From: Atriophallophorus winterbourni
Lineage: Eukaryota > Platyhelminthes > Trematoda > Plagiorchiida > Microphallidae
NCBI GenBank assembly: GCA_013407085.1
Contig: JACCGJ010023351.1
Location: 1-64,000, forward strand
Length of the DNA stretch: 64,000 nt
Reading direction: 5' to 3'
Under the pieces are notes generated by a model that was not told the origin of the DNA, did not search any database, and was given only the letters and a program-made list of their open reading frames with translations. Of the stretch, positions 9,549-20,661 are shown piece by piece. Numbering within the stretch: the stretch's first letter is position 1; every line of letters begins with the position of its first letter. The position numbers were made by a program, and so were the translations under genes.

Positions 9549-10242
9549 AAGATGCTTAATAAACAAATTTGTCGAACTTGTCGCTAGATGTGAGACGAAA
9601 CGACCTATGCTAATTGCAATTAGCGAAACTTGGCTTAATCCGGAAATCTACGATTGTGAGTTAGAGATTGCTGGCATGTCACTGCTCCGCCGAGACCGTG
9701 AATCACATGAAGGAGGAGTGACACTCTATTATGATCATGTACTCAAATGCAGAGAACTCCCGGATTCCGACTTAGTGCTTCAAAACACGGTATGTTGCTC
9801 GTTGACAACGACCACAGGCGAAAATTGCACAATCGGCGTAATTTATCGTCCATCAGCAGCCCCGGAAGTGTATAATTCGACTCTACTCGATACGTTACGC
9901 TTGATTTCCTCGAGATTTATTACCAGACTTCTGATCATGGGAGACTTTAATCTGTTCAACTTGCTAAAGTCTAACAAAATTTCTCAGACCTCCACTGCTG
10001 CCAACTTCCAGCAGCTCTTTGACGAAATGTGCTCGTAAAATCACGTGGAAATCGATACAAAATACAGAGGGACAGATATGCTTTCAATGCTCGATCTGAT
10101 CTTGACAACTGAAGAAGACTCCGTTGAAAACATTACATACGATTGTCCGCTAGGTTCAAACGACCACTTGGTCTTGAATTTTGATTACCTATGTCGAGCA
10201 GAGCGAAAAAACGATACAACAAAATTCAACAGAAAGGTATGA
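9549..10242 (+). pseudogene. NLR-B endonuclease (exonuclease-endonuclease-phosphatase fold)
   Basis: Visible motifs are ISETWLNPEI (containing the catalytic Glu), GVTLYY, IGVIYRP and LLIMGDFNLFN, then LDLILTTEED and a SNDHLVLNF end (Asp-His pair). Together they form the APE-type endonuclease that nicks target DNA. A TAA at 10036-10038 and a frame change interrupt it before 10045. The first residues (9409-9548) come from the RTE scrap. Confidence 0.85.
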
Positions 10243-10428
10243 CTATCTATATTATCAAACGCCCTAAGTTTGACTTACGATTGGCAAATTGAAGGCATCG
10301 GATCAAATGAGCAGTGGTCTATCATTTTGACCAAGCTTAACCGGGAATTAAACTCTAACTCAGCATTCGTAACTTAATAGTGTGGAAATGCACTTGGATT
10401 CAAAATCCGCAGTCGAACTCGGATTAAA

Positions 10429-10758
10429 ATGCGAAATTTGGCATGGAGAAACAATCGCCTGTTAACCACCGATACCACATGGGAGACCTTTCGAAAACTT
10501 AGAAACCGGGTTATTAAACTTATTGTTGAAGCCAAAATACAGTATCAAGCGGATATAATGTCTAAAATGAAACGAAACCCAAAGCTTCTTTACCATATTG
10601 TGGACAAGCAATGTTCACTGAAACCAGGACTTACGACCTTACGGAAGCCCTCTGGAATGACCACAAATGCAACTGACACCGCGGACGTTCTCGTAGATCA
10701 TTACGCTACCGATTTTGTACAAAGGAAAGCGTGGATATACAACTTGATCCAGAAATAA
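10429..10758 (+). pseudogene. NLR-B linker between endonuclease and RT
   Basis: MRNLAWRNNRLLTTDTTWE and LRNRVIKLIVEAKIQYQ match the same linker at 33523-34131 on the minus strand and 37980-38250 on the plus strand. It is lysine-rich, with a conserved NPKLLYHIV block. A frameshift at about 10755 precedes the RT. It has no known catalytic role. Confidence 0.7.
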
Positions 10759-10841
10759 CGCACCCTGTACCACTGGACACAATACCATTACCAAAGAAGA
10801 GGTGCTTGGAACTCTACTACCGTTGAATCACAGAAAATCCC

Positions 10842-12194
10842 TTGGTTATGATAAAATTACTCCCAATATATGCAAACATTGTGCACAATTTTATGCGGAC
10901 CTCTGACTCAGTTATTCTGCGAATCGCTGTTTCAAAGTGTCAGACAGATGGGATAAAAATCGGGTATAATCTGCCCGATTTTCAAAGGCGTTCAGAGCCC
11001 GCAAATTACAGGCTTGTTGCCTTGTTGTCCGCCGTATCCAAGGTGCTCAAAAGGATCGTGGCAAACAAACTGAGCAAATACCTCGAAGAAAATAAGCTAT
11101 TTTCTGGAGCGCAACACGGTTTTAGAAAGGGATACTCCTGCCTTAGTAACCTTCTCCTTATCCTTGACAATTGAACTCTAGCAGTAAATGTTGGGCAAAA
11201 CATCCATGTATGTTACCTCGATATTATAAAGCATTTGACCATGTAAACCACAGTATTTTCTTACAGAAGCTGGAACGTTGTGGTATCACTGAAAGACTAT
11301 TAGCCTGGTTACAAGATTACCTGACTGGTCGGCATGTTCAAGTCTCTGTGGACGGTGCTATATCGAAGTCGGTAGCCGTGACAAATGAAGTGTCTCAGGT
11401 ATCCTTCCTCGGACCAATCCTTATCGCACTTTATGCCAATGACATACCGGCTCTTATCAAATGTAAAATCATACTGTTCGCGGACAATATAATAGTTTGA
11501 TCGATGATAAATAAGCCGGAAGACTGCGAATGGCTCCAGAAGTATCTGGACAACCTCCAGCTTTGGTCCTTAATAAATCGCCGATTTTTCAATTTTCAAA
11601 AGTGTCATATGTTAAACACTAGAAAATATGTGGAGTTCCATTATTTTCTTGGTACACACAGCTTCACGTTGACCATGGAACAACAGGACTTGTGTGCGTT
11701 AATGAGCAACACTTTAGGGATGTCGAGCCACTGCAACTCCGTCTATCGCAAAATATCACAGAAATTGTCACTCCTAAAGAGAATTTTCGTTAGGTTCTCA
11801 AAACAGACAATTTCCTGCATAAGGCCTACGATGGAATATGCAGTTCAAGCATTGTCGCCGTGGCTTAAAAAAGATGTTGCGACTGGCAAAGAATATATCA
11901 TCCAGCTACCAAACTTGTCACTCAACTCAGCCGGAAACCAAACAACGAGCGAATCAAAACACTTAAATTATTCGATTCTCCTCGTCGTCGTCTCCGATGC
12001 GATTTGATTTTCGTTTACAATATTTTGAATACCGCAAATCACCGGCTACAGTGCTTTTTAATCTATGGGGATCGCATAAGGCAATAGCTCACACATTTAT
12101 TTTAACTGTCTCTCAATCGCGACTTAACTGTAGAAGACATTACTTTGCCATGCGCATTTTCTTTGTCGGAACAATCTACTTAATTATGTTGTAA
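10842..12194 (+). pseudogene. NLR-B reverse transcriptase and C-terminus, broken
   Basis: Two RT pieces in different frames (10842-11174 and 11171-11500) give NYRLVALLSAVSKVLKRIV, GAQHGFRKGYSCLSNLL, YKAFDHVNHS and VSQVSFLGPI. The catalytic box reads FADN (near 11478), so the second Asp is lost, and the PQGSVLG motif is degraded to SQVSFLG. C-terminal pieces run in shifting frames to 12194. The 3' UTR fills 12195-12480 without an ORF. Confidence 0.85.
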
Positions 12195-12459
12195 ACTCAC
12201 AAAATCAGCAGATTTTCAAGAGAAGTCTTGATGAATTTTTGACCCTAAACCCGTGCATGGAAGAAAACTATACGTCTTAACACCAAGTGGGTAAACTTAT
12301 GATCTCACCAATCAAAAACTATTTCTGGCCTTAGATTTTTACCTGATTCCTAAACTGTTCAGTAAGCAACCGAATCCTATTTTTGTTTGTTATATTGTTC
12401 GTACTTCCCATATTGTTCTGTGGATTTTTGTAAAGCTATATGCTTTTTAGTCCATTAAA

Positions 12460-12480
12460 ATCGAATTGAATTGAATTGAC
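12460..12480 (+). repeat. GAATT-type 3' tail of NLR-B copy 1
   Basis: TTAAAATCGAATTGAATTGAATT is the 3' end of the element. The same tail appears at 39972-40003 and, inverted, at 40135-40151. Confidence 0.8.
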
Positions 12481-14900
12481 GGTTTGTTTTCCTCAGCTCC
12501 CAGTGTAATTATCTTGGGTGATTTCAGCCTCCCAGACATAGATTGGCCTGTTCTTTTAGGTGTAGTAACCTAGCAATCTGAAACTTTTCTCCAATGCATA
12601 GATAACCATGCGTTGCACCAACATGTGAACGATCCTACATAGTTTCGTCATGGATGCACTCCATTCACTCTTGACTTGGCATTGTCGTCCCAGCTAGAGG
12701 CCATTATGTATTTAAAGTACCTACCTTCGCTCGAAAAAGCGATCACGTAATGATAAACGTCGAGGCGATATTGCGTTTTCACAATCCTTTCTCTCGTCCT
12801 ATACGCAATTTTGGGCTTACAGACTAGGGTTTACTCCTGCAGACTTCAAAATCTTCCCATCAGCTATCTAGCGATTCCAAAATAAGTGAAAACTGGGATA
12901 GAATTTGTAAGTATCTAAACGAGTTACAAGACAAACACGCTCCGCTGCAGTGCGTGAGAAGGCATCAAAGGCCGACCTGGTGGTCTCCTCGAGTCCGTAG
13001 GTCTACCCGTTATCGGGATCGCCTATGGCGGCATTATAAGCAAACCCTAACTTCTGGTTCTCGTGCCCGCTACAAAACCGCTCGGAATGCTCGTGTTAAA
13101 TTACAGCGTGTGCTCAAACAGGATTTTGAGTTATCTCTAGCTAAGGATGCGAAATCCAATCCAAAACTTTGTTTATAGCTACACAAAGTCAAAAGGCTAA
13201 ACCGGGGAAGGCATAGGAGGTTTGAAACTGGAGGACGGAAAAGTTGCTGATACCGATTTGTCTGAGGCGAATGCCTTCTCAGGGTTTTTCAGTAGCGTTT
13301 AACGACGAGATAATTCTTCAATCGCACCGTCGGGTCTTCTTGGCCTGACACCTGTTGTCCATGTATGAATGAGTTGTCCTTTAATAAGGCTTAGATGTAT
13401 GACCAACTTATCCATGTTCGCGTCAACAAATATGAGGTACCGGATGGCATCGACTCAATTATGCCAAAAATCTTACCTCAGTGCTTACCGAACCCTATTG
13501 CCAGCACTTTAATTCATGCCTGCAATTGGGAGTGGTTCCCAGTAAGCGGAAGGAAGCTATAGTCGCGCCAATACACAAGGGTGGTTGTAAGTCAAATTTG
13601 GGAACTATAGACCTGTCAGCCTGACTAGCATCGTCTCAAAAGTACTAGAAAAACTATTGCGTGAAAAAATCTGTAAGCATCTTAGTCCGCATTCCATGTT
13701 CAGTGTAGCTCAACATGGATTTCTTAAGGGTAGATCCTGCCCAAATAACGTTCTCAGTTTTCTTGATAGCGCAACTAAAATGCTGAACGAAGGAAAGCCA
13801 GTCGAAGCCCTCTAGTTAGATTTAAGCAAGGCTTTTGATTCCGTGAGTCACGGTCTTCTAGAGATCAAGCTAGCAGCAAAAGGCATATAGGGTAGTCTAC
13901 TTGCTTGGATAAAAACATTCCTCACAGGTTGGACATTCCGAGTTCGGGTTGGATCCACGTTGTCTAGCCAAACCGACGTGATCAGTGGGGTCCCACCATG
14001 GTCAGTACTCGGTCCTCTTCTATTCCTAATTTTCATTGATTAGGTGTCGTCTGCCTTAAAGCGTCCATGCCTTATTTTCGGGGTTGATGTGAAGTTCATC
14101 GGATCGACGGATGAAGATACCTTGATACCTTAGCGTCTCGTAAACTGCTCATATCAGTGGGACCTCCCAATAAACCTTAATAAGAGCAAACTGTTGTCAG
14201 CGCTGAGTGATAAGATTTCGGTCCAGGTATCATTAAATTTCCTCAGTGTTAACGCCACACAGTGTGTTAAACATTTGGGAGTGCTGGTTAGGGCTGACTT
14301 TGAATGAGAGGATCAATGTGGCGCTGTGGCTCAGGGTTCAAGCAAGGTAATCTTTCGGCTTTCAGTGCTATCGAGCAGAAGACCCGATGTATTCATACAA
14401 CTTTACATGGCATTAGTTCGTCCGCATCTCAAATAATGTTTTCAGGAGTGGTATCCTCACTACAAAAAGATCATTCTTCGACTTGAAAGCGTACTGCGCC
14501 TAGCAACTCGCATGATTGGGGGTCAACGAGGGAAACCGTACACTGAACGCCTGATGTCTCTCTCTCCATTAGGAGCCATCGTTTAAGAAGTGACTTAATT
14601 GAAACCTTCAAGGACTTGAAAGGTTTGAGTGGCGTGCCAATTAACGACATCTTTACCTTAAGTCTCGAGGTGGGCACCCGGGGCCACTCACTTAAAATTT
14701 CTAACGAACGATGTCAGTTAGACTCCAGGAAACACATTATTAGACTTAGGATTGTAAATTTCTGGAAAAGTCTTCCATAAGAACTTATATCCTGCAGCAA
14801 CGTCTCGAGTTTTAAGCAGGGTTTGGACCGCAACTGGTGTACGTTTTTTCCTGTATACTCTCTTTATTTGCTATACAACCTTAGGTTGTTCACCTTGTAG
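12481..14900 (+). mobile_element. NLR-C copy 1: heavily decayed CR1/Jockey-like element
   Basis: It follows the NLR-B tail without a gap. An endonuclease remnant reads VIILGDFSLPDIDWPVL (near 12500-12555) and TLDLALSSQ. The linker piece RPTWWSPRVRRSTRYRDRLWRHY (12969-13040) matches copy 2 at 18770-18840. RT is spread over many frames: LSKAFDSVSHGLLEI near 13820-13865 (with one stop) and LFLIFID near 14022-14040. The catalytic box region reads FGVDVKF near 14075-14095, so one Asp is lost. The C-terminal domain can be followed to about 14850. No frame exceeds about 75 codons. Confidence 0.8.
12954..13178 (+). pseudogene. NLR-C linker fragment
   Basis: Residues 1-70 parallel NLR-C copy 2 (HQRPPWWSPSVRRS block onward) with the same spacing and a tail of VLKQDFELSLAKDAKSNPK. 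It stops at 13176-13178, where copy 2 continues RFYSYAQSKGK. This is the longest open stretch of copy 1 and shows its origin. Confidence 0.7.
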
Positions 14901-15180
14901 CGTTATCCCGTAAATCAAGCTAGGCTAGAGTTCTCTGTTTTTTTATTATCAAAGATTCTACTTCAGCTGACCTCTCACCGTGTTGGTGAAGTGGAACTGC
15001 TTTTTCTTTTCCCAGCATCGGTTGTAACGTGGTACTCGAAAAATATAATTCGGATAATTTCTTGGCAAAGTGATCGCCAAAAATATCAAATAGACAAAAA
15101 GTAAAAGCGTTTTGGCAGTGGTGAGTGCTTCTCTGCAGCTTTCACCGAAAGAAATGCTGGACGCTCGATTGCCTCGTTAG
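14901..15180 (+). other. NLR-C 3' UTR with conserved hairpin
   Basis: No ORF. It contains the hairpin AGCTGACCTCTCACC-GTGTT-GGTGAA (about 14965-14990), and a block ending CTCGTTAGCCACATACTGTC that recurs at 21050-21080. Both blocks also occur downstream of NLR-C copy 2. Confidence 0.65.
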
Positions 15181-16330
15181 CCACATACTGTCAAGCTCTT
15201 CAAGTTGGAAGGTTTGGGTATTGAAGGTTGTCTACTTAAGTGGATCGAGGCATTCGTCTTAGGGTGGCCAAATCGTGTATAGAGTTTTGTCTTAAGAGAT
15301 GATAGCAAGCTCCGAAGTGCCGCAGGGATCTGTCCTTCGCCCACTGCTAGTCAAACTTTTCGTTAATGATATTCCGGACGCGGTAGCTATCGATTGTCAT
15401 TTATTCGAGGATGATCTGAAACTGTAGGCCTCTGTCAGTTCCTGCGATGGCCACAAGCAACTGCAACAATCAGTTGATGACTTAGTCAGCTGGGCACATC
15501 GCTGGTCACTGCCTATAAATGAGGACAAGACAGTGGTCATGCGCATATACTCCGATGACTCTGGTGGGAAATACATTTTTGGAGGTAAGCCTTTTGGAGC
15601 GGTGACGGTCGATAATGACTTAGGGATTCTGGTTATGGATTCCTTGAAGTCAATGTCTGACACTTGTCGGAGAATAGACATCGCTACCAGGATGCTCTAG
15701 GCGATTCGGTGTTCATTTGTGACCAATACGCCGCAAATGTTCCAGACACAATTCTCTGCGTATGTTGGTCCTCTGTTGGAATATAGACAACCTGTTGCGT
15801 TTTCTCAGTCTAAAAACGAATGCGACTGCTTGGTGAGGGTACAAAATAGGGGGACTAAGATGGTTCGTGGAATGCGCCAACTCGCGTACGAGGATAGAAG
15901 GAGCTTATTGAATCTTTACCCCTTACAACTTGGAAGGGAAAGATTTGACCTGTTTCTGACACGCCGTATTCTTGTCGGTCAAAATGCAGACGAGTTCCTT
16001 CGGTACTTGCGATTAGTAGGTGAGTCGAGGACTCGTGGACATGACCTTAAGTTGCAGAAGTTTAGAAGGCTAAAGCTGAGTAATGCGAGCACGCAATCCA
16101 CTTGGAACTCTCTACCGAAAGGGCTCTTGTCTCTACTATCAGAACAGCAATTCAAAGGCGCGTTGGATCAGCATTTGTTGAGATGTATAGACCTGATCCT
16201 CGGAGTGATATAGTGGTTCCCCTCTACGCTCAGGGCTTGCCTCGTCAGCAGAAGTCACCCATGTTTATTGCCGTGATGGAGCTAAAACGGAATTTTATCC
16301 CTCCTGCTTCCGATTCCGGAGAAGAAGTGA
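15181..16330 (+). mobile_element. NLR-D copy 1: decayed CR1/Jockey-like element (RT and C-terminus)
   Basis: An RT remnant: EVPQGSVLRPLL near 15318-15350, a catalytic box reading FEDD near 15402-15412 (FADD with Ala changed to Glu), then WAHRWSLPINEDKTVVM (near 15490-15540). The C-terminal region continues in the frame 15719-16213. Several stops interrupt the RT. It resembles copy 2 at 16882-18499 more than NLR-C does (LPINEKKC, ERDLGVMV counterparts). Confidence 0.75.
15719..16213 (+). pseudogene. NLR-D C-terminal region (copy 1)
   Basis: A 164-codon open frame. It contains VGPLLEYRQPVAFSQSKNE, RVQNRGTKMVRGMRQLAYEDR, LNLYPLQLGRERFDLFLTRR and a final TWNSLP block. This is the conserved domain downstream of RT in CR1-like elements (LEY...W.P...LE.VQR..T+..G...L.Y..RL..L.L..L..RR...D). 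It does not begin at a natural start. Confidence 0.75.
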
Positions 16331-16881
16331 ACTGAACTAACTACAAGGGGTAATTCTATGAAATTTCTCAAGAGTACGCCCAGGTTGCTGGCATGTGAGC
16401 ACTTTTTCAGCAACCATGTGGTCAACTTCTGGAACAAGCTCCCAGATTGTATAGTAAGCTCCCAAATGTGTTGAGCTTTAGATGGGAATTAGACGTTACA
16501 TTGTCTATCATATTTCCGCACAATGTCTAATAAAAACAAAAAACGTATTGTTGCATTTTTATCATATCTATCTAGACCTGGGAAACCTGACAGCAAATTA
16601 GCCCACGTGCAGTTTATGACTGTGCTTCACTTTGCCTCGACTAGGCTACTGATTTCATACACCATACATTTTTCACGCATATTATTACATTTTTTTTCCG
16701 TAATAGCTGACCTCTCACCGTGCTGGTGAAGAGAAACCCTACCTTAATTTCCAGATATCCGGAAACAAGAACGTGTGAAAAATACGAACTGTATACTCGA
16801 TATCACAGTGCCGGGTGCTTAACCGCATACTGTCGAAGGAAATCTGGAAGCGTGATTGGCTTTTAGCCCTACTTCAGCACT
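16331..16881 (+). other. CR1 C-terminal scrap and 3' UTR-like sequence
   Basis: 16355-16500 decodes to a second C-terminal scrap (ACEHFFSNHVVNFWNKLPD). The conserved hairpin AGCTGACCTCTCACC-GTGCT-GGTGAA is at 16705-16731. The rest has no ORF with recognisable content. Open frame 16523-16729 has no support as a gene. Confidence 0.55.
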
Positions 16882-17859
16882 GTGCGAATCCTCATCGAAC
16901 ATCTAAAGGTACAGACATCTCCAGGTCCTGATGGTATTCACTCTGCCATATTAAAACCTTTATCAAGGATCATCAGTTCACCTTTAGCCGCTTTATTCCA
17001 AATTTCAATCAATTCGGGACGTCTACCAGAGGATTGGAAAATGGGTATAGTAGAGCCGATGTTCAAAGGTGGGAGTTTATCAGACCCTGTAAATTACCGT
17101 CCTGTTACACTTACGTCTGTCGCAGGCAAATTGCTGGAACGGATTGTAAAGGATAAGATAGAACAGTATTTGCGCGAGACCCAACAATGCTCGAATGCCC
17201 AACACGGCTTCACGGAAAGCCGCTCATGTATCTCCAATCTACTGACCGCCCGAGAACATTGGTGCAGAAGCCTTGACGCTGGTGTGCCAGTTGATGTAGT
17301 CTTCACCGATTTCAGTAAAGCATTCGACCGTGTTTCACATCAGAGGCTTATTTGGAAACTAAGAATGTCTGGTATAGAGGCTTTTTTGCTTGCTTGGATT
17401 GAGGATTTTCTTATCGGAAGGCGAAGCCTCGTTGAAGTCAATGGGGCCAGATCTGCATCCTTTATCCCAACTTCTGGTGTACCATAAGGATCCGTCCTGG
17501 GGCCAACCTTGTTCAAACTCTATGTGAGTGACCTTCCCGGTATTCTGAACAGTGGTTGTCTCTTATTTGCAGATGATCTGAAGGTGTGGGCTTCTGTCAC
17601 GACTGCCGCTGACGCTTCCCACTTGCAAAATGATTTGATTGAACTTCGGACTTGGACTGACAGATGGATGCTCCCGATTAATGAAAAGAAGTGTGCTATC
17701 ATGCACATCGGGAGCAACAACATGCGACATGCATATCATTTGGAGGGCCATGGTCTCAGGATAGTTGATGTAGAGCGAGATTTGGGGGTGATGGTAACTT
17801 CATCCCTCAAAACTGCAGAGGATACTGCCAGAAAGGTCGGTTCTGCCAGCCGCATGTGA
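16882..17859 (+). pseudogene. NLR-D reverse transcriptase (copy 2), stop within the PQGSVLG motif
   Basis: A single frame reads SPGPDGIHSAILKPL, PVNYRPVTLTSV, NAQHGFTESRSCISNLL and FTDFSKAFDRVSHQRLIW. At 17485-17487 the conserved Gln of PQGSVLGP is a TAA stop. After it the frame goes on (GSVLGPTLFKLYV) to the intact FADD box near 17565-17576 and LPINEKKCAIMHIG. It ends at a TGA at 17857-17859 within the C-terminal region. Apart from one CAA to TAA change across the RT core this would be a full RT palm. It lacks endonuclease and ORF1. Confidence 0.85.
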
Positions 17860-18394
17860 TGGGCATTGAGACGATCCTTCTTTGAGATAAATCCCAAAGT
17901 TTTTCAAGTTCTGTATAGCTCTCACGTTGACCAATATTAGAATTTGGGCTTCCGGTGAACTATCCGTTAACCAAAGGGGAGAAGGATCGTCTGTAAAAAG
18001 TCCAAAGGAGGGCTACCAAGTGCGTGAGGGGGATGTTTCGTATTCCCTATGACGACCGATTGCGGGAACTCAAAATTTTCCCACTGGAATATCGAAGAAT
18101 GCGATATGATTTGCTGGTCACGCGGAGAATCCTGCTTGGATATTACGGAACGGACTTCAACAATTCTTTTCGGTATCCACGGACTCCACAACAAGAGGTC
18201 ATTCGCTGAAGTTGCAGAAGCGCCGAACGAAACACCTAAAGCCATCGTTTACTCTGTCAACCAGAGTGGTCAATATTTGGAATGCACTCTCCGCTGATGC
18301 AATTGGGGCAGTCACCGAAGAGCAGTTTAAACGTATATTGGACGGTGAACTTCCTGCTATCCTGCGCGATTCGCCTACTCTTTCAGCTCAGTAA
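17860..18394 (+). pseudogene. NLR-D C-terminal region (copy 2), frameshifted
   Basis: Pieces in three frames continue the C-terminal domain: ALRRSFFEINPKVFQVLY, then YDDRLRELKIFPLEYRRMRYDL (18050-18115), and a final VVNIWNALSADAI (18260-18300) before a stop at 18392-18394. The order and content match NLR-D copy 1. 18395-18470 is 3' UTR. Confidence 0.7.
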
Positions 18395-18437
18395 CTCCTC
18401 GTGAGGAATCTACGCTGAGATAGCAGAGACCCGGGAG

Positions 18438-20066
18438 GTGAAGCGGCTTTCACGGACTGTAGTCCTCCTGCCGTCTATTCAGAAGAAGAAGAAGAAGAAC
18501 TTGAATGTCAAGTTCCTACCCCCTCTTGGCAAAAGCGACCACGTAATGTTAGGCTTCGAAGCGCTGTTGCGTTTCCACAAACCTCTTGCGCGCCCTAGAC
18601 GTAATTTTAGGCGTGTTGACTGGGGCCTACTTTTACAGTCATCAAAATCTTACCTTCTGTTCTCGCGTGATTCTAGTGTAACTGAAAACTGGGACAGAAT
18701 TTGCAGATTTCTTAACGGGCTACAAGACCTGCATGCTCCACTGCAATGCGTGAATAAGCACCAGCGGCCACCCTGGTGGTCTCCCAGCGTTCGTCGTTCT
18801 ATTTGTAAACGTGATCGCTTATGGAGGCAATATAGGCTATCGCTCACCTCTGGTTCGTGGGTCCGTTACAGAACCGCCCGAAACGCTTGTGTCAAAATGC
18901 AGCGTGTGCTCAAACAGAAGTTTGAGTTATCCTTAGCCAGGGATGCTAAATCCAACCCGAAAAGGTTTTACAGTTACGCGCAATCTAAAGGAAAAACTAT
19001 GGTAAACATCGGTGACTTAAAACTGGAGGATGGACAAGTAGCTACTAGTGACCTAGCTAAGGCGGCAGCCTTCTCAAAGTTTTTCAGTAGCGTTCAGCGA
19101 ACGGATAATTCTCTACTCACACCGCCTGAGTTGCTTAACTTTCCATCTGGTGTCCCTGCACTAGATGATTTGTCCTTTAATGAGGCGGAGGTGTATGGAG
19201 CTCTTATTCATGTTCGTGCTAACAAGGCTGAGGGTCCGGATCACATCCACTCAATTATGTTGAGAAATCTCGCCCCAGTGCTTGCAAAACCACTATGTGA
19301 GCTCTTCAATTCATGTTTGCACTCGGCAATGGTTCCTCGGGAGTGGAAAGAAGCCATAGTAGTACCAATACACAAAGGTGGTTGCAGGTCGATTCTTGGT
19401 AACTATAGACCAGTCAGCCTGACCAGCATCGTCTCGAAAGTATTGGAAAGACTTATACGAGACAAAATCTGCCAGCATCTCTGCCAGCATTCTCTACTTA
19501 GTGTAGCTCAACATGGATTCCTGAAAGGGAGGTCTTGTTTGACTAACCTCTTGAGTGTCCTCAATATTGCTACGAAAAGGTTGGATGAAGGGAAGCCGGT
19601 CGAAGCGCTCTACCTAGATTTTAGCAAGGCTTTCGATTCCGTCAGCCACAGATTTTTAGAAACTAAGCTGGCAGCAAAAGGCATACGGGGTAGTTTACTT
19701 GCTTGGATAAAATCATTCCTGACAGGTAGGACCTTTAGAGTACGAGTAGAATCTACGTTTTCGATCCAAACGGAGGTGATAAGTGGGGTGCCTCAGGGGT
19801 CTGTGCTAGGTCCGCTGCTCTTTCTGATTTTTATCGATGACTTGTCGCCTATCTTGGAGTGCCCGTGCTTCATTTTTGTGGATGACGTGAAGTTCATTGG
19901 TTCAACGAATGAAGATACTCTGTTGCACGACCTCGAGCGGGTCATTGACTGGTCCATACTTTGGGACCTCCCACTGAACGTCAATAAGTGCCAACTCTTG
20001 TCTGCTCTGGTCGACAAGATCACAGTCCAGGTGTCAGGTACTCCTATTAGTCACACAGCGGGTTAA
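18438..20066 (+). pseudogene. NLR-C reverse transcriptase (copy 2), chimeric N-terminus
   Basis: 542 codons. The first about 20 residues are read from the 3' end and GAA tail of NLR-D (SIQKKKKK), and only from about LNVKFLPPLGKSDHVM does the NLR-C sequence begin. Next come the linker (PPWWSPSVRRS), an AEGPDHIHSIML block, [66 protein letters not shown] and the catalytic box FVDD near 19876-19887. All RT landmarks are present and the metal-binding Asp pair is intact. The frame ends at 20066 by a frameshift inside the region after RT. The start codon is therefore not a natural one. Confidence 0.85.
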
Positions 20067-20661
20067 GGACTTGGGTGTTCTAGTTAGAGCTGACTTCAAA
20101 TGGGAGGACCAATGCGCTGTTGCAGCGCAACGTGCACGCAATGTGCTCTTTCGGTTGAAGTCGGTGCTTTCCAGCAGAAGCCCCGACGTGTTCCTGCCAC
20201 TTTACAAGGCGTTAGTCAGGCCGCATTTGGAATATTGTGTCCAGGCGTGGTGTCCTCACTACCAGAAGGATATCATTCGACTTGAAAGCGTACAGCGACT
20301 AGCAAAACGCATGATTGAGGGTCAGCGTGGGAAAAGTTATGCTGATCGCCTTTGGGCTCTGGGTCTTTTCTCTCTTAAGCGTCGTCGTTTGAGAGGTGAT
20401 TTGATTGAAACCTTTAAGATCTTAAAGGGCCTAAGCGGCGTTAATCCAGATGACATCTTTACCTTAAGTCCTAAGCTGGGCACTCGCGGACACGCACTCA
20501 AGCTCGCTAAGGAACGATGTCGAATAGATTCTAGGAAAAACTTTTTCAGCTTCAGGGTGGAACAAGCTCCCTGAAGAACTTATCTCCTGTAGTTCCGTCT
20601 CAACTTTCAAGCAGGGTTTAGACCGTGACTGGGGTAAGTTATTCTCTGATTACATCCCATG
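18500..20661 (+). mobile_element. NLR-C copy 2: CR1/Jockey-like element, best-preserved NLR-C
   Basis: It begins directly after the GAA tail of NLR-D copy 2 at the end of the endonuclease (LGKSDHVML, the Asp-His pair), so it is 5' truncated. RT and C-terminal domain follow, with two frameshifts near 20062 and 20560. The coding sequence ends at about 20661 (FSDYIP). 3' UTR with the conserved hairpin follows at 20662-21110. Confidence 0.85.
20050..20661 (+). pseudogene. NLR-C C-terminal region (copy 2)
   Basis: The shifted frame resumes at RVKDLGVLVRADFKWEDQC and runs to 20574: LVRPHLEYCVQAWCPHYQKD, QRLAKRMIEGQRGKSYADRL, LGLFSLKRRRLRGDLIETF. A second frameshift near 20560 moves the last block, WNKLPEELIS, to a third frame ending near 20661. 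This domain is typical of CR1/Jockey elements. Function is unproven. Confidence 0.8.

Larger units (their letters stand above)
9549..12480 (+). mobile_element. NLR-B copy 1: CR1-like non-LTR retrotransposon, 5' truncated
   Basis: It carries an endonuclease (from about 9549), RT, C-terminal region and a 3' UTR ending in GAATT/GAATTGAATT repeats at about 12460-12479. Many stops and frameshifts break it. The same order of domains and the same 3' end recur at 30498-37290 (minus) and 37425-40003 (plus). No ORF1 is present, so the copy is 5' truncated inside the endonuclease. Confidence 0.85.
16882..18499 (+). mobile_element. NLR-D copy 2: CR1/Jockey-like element with near-intact RT
   Basis: 5' truncated at the start of the RT; the 3' end is CCTGCCGTCTATTCAGAAGAAGAAGAAG, with a GAA microsatellite at about 18482-18499. 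The same tail appears inverted at 21956-21985. The RT is in one frame with a single stop; later parts shift frame. Confidence 0.8.

Noticed and set aside
9409..10038. A single 209-codon gene
   Set aside because: It is a fusion of an RTE linker scrap and an NLR-B endonuclease; the joint is at about 9548.
14964..15000. Hairpins at 14965, 16705 and 20746 as hammerhead ribozymes (CTGA ... stem ... GAAAC)
   Set aside because: The core reads CTGACCT where CTGANGA is required, so two invariant bases are missing in all three copies. Kept only as a conserved UTR hairpin.
18650..18847. Minus-strand ORFs inside RT regions (here and at 17094-17306, 22895-23323, 32132-32491 and others)
   Set aside because: They are antisense shadows of well-supported plus-strand coding regions and show no known motif.
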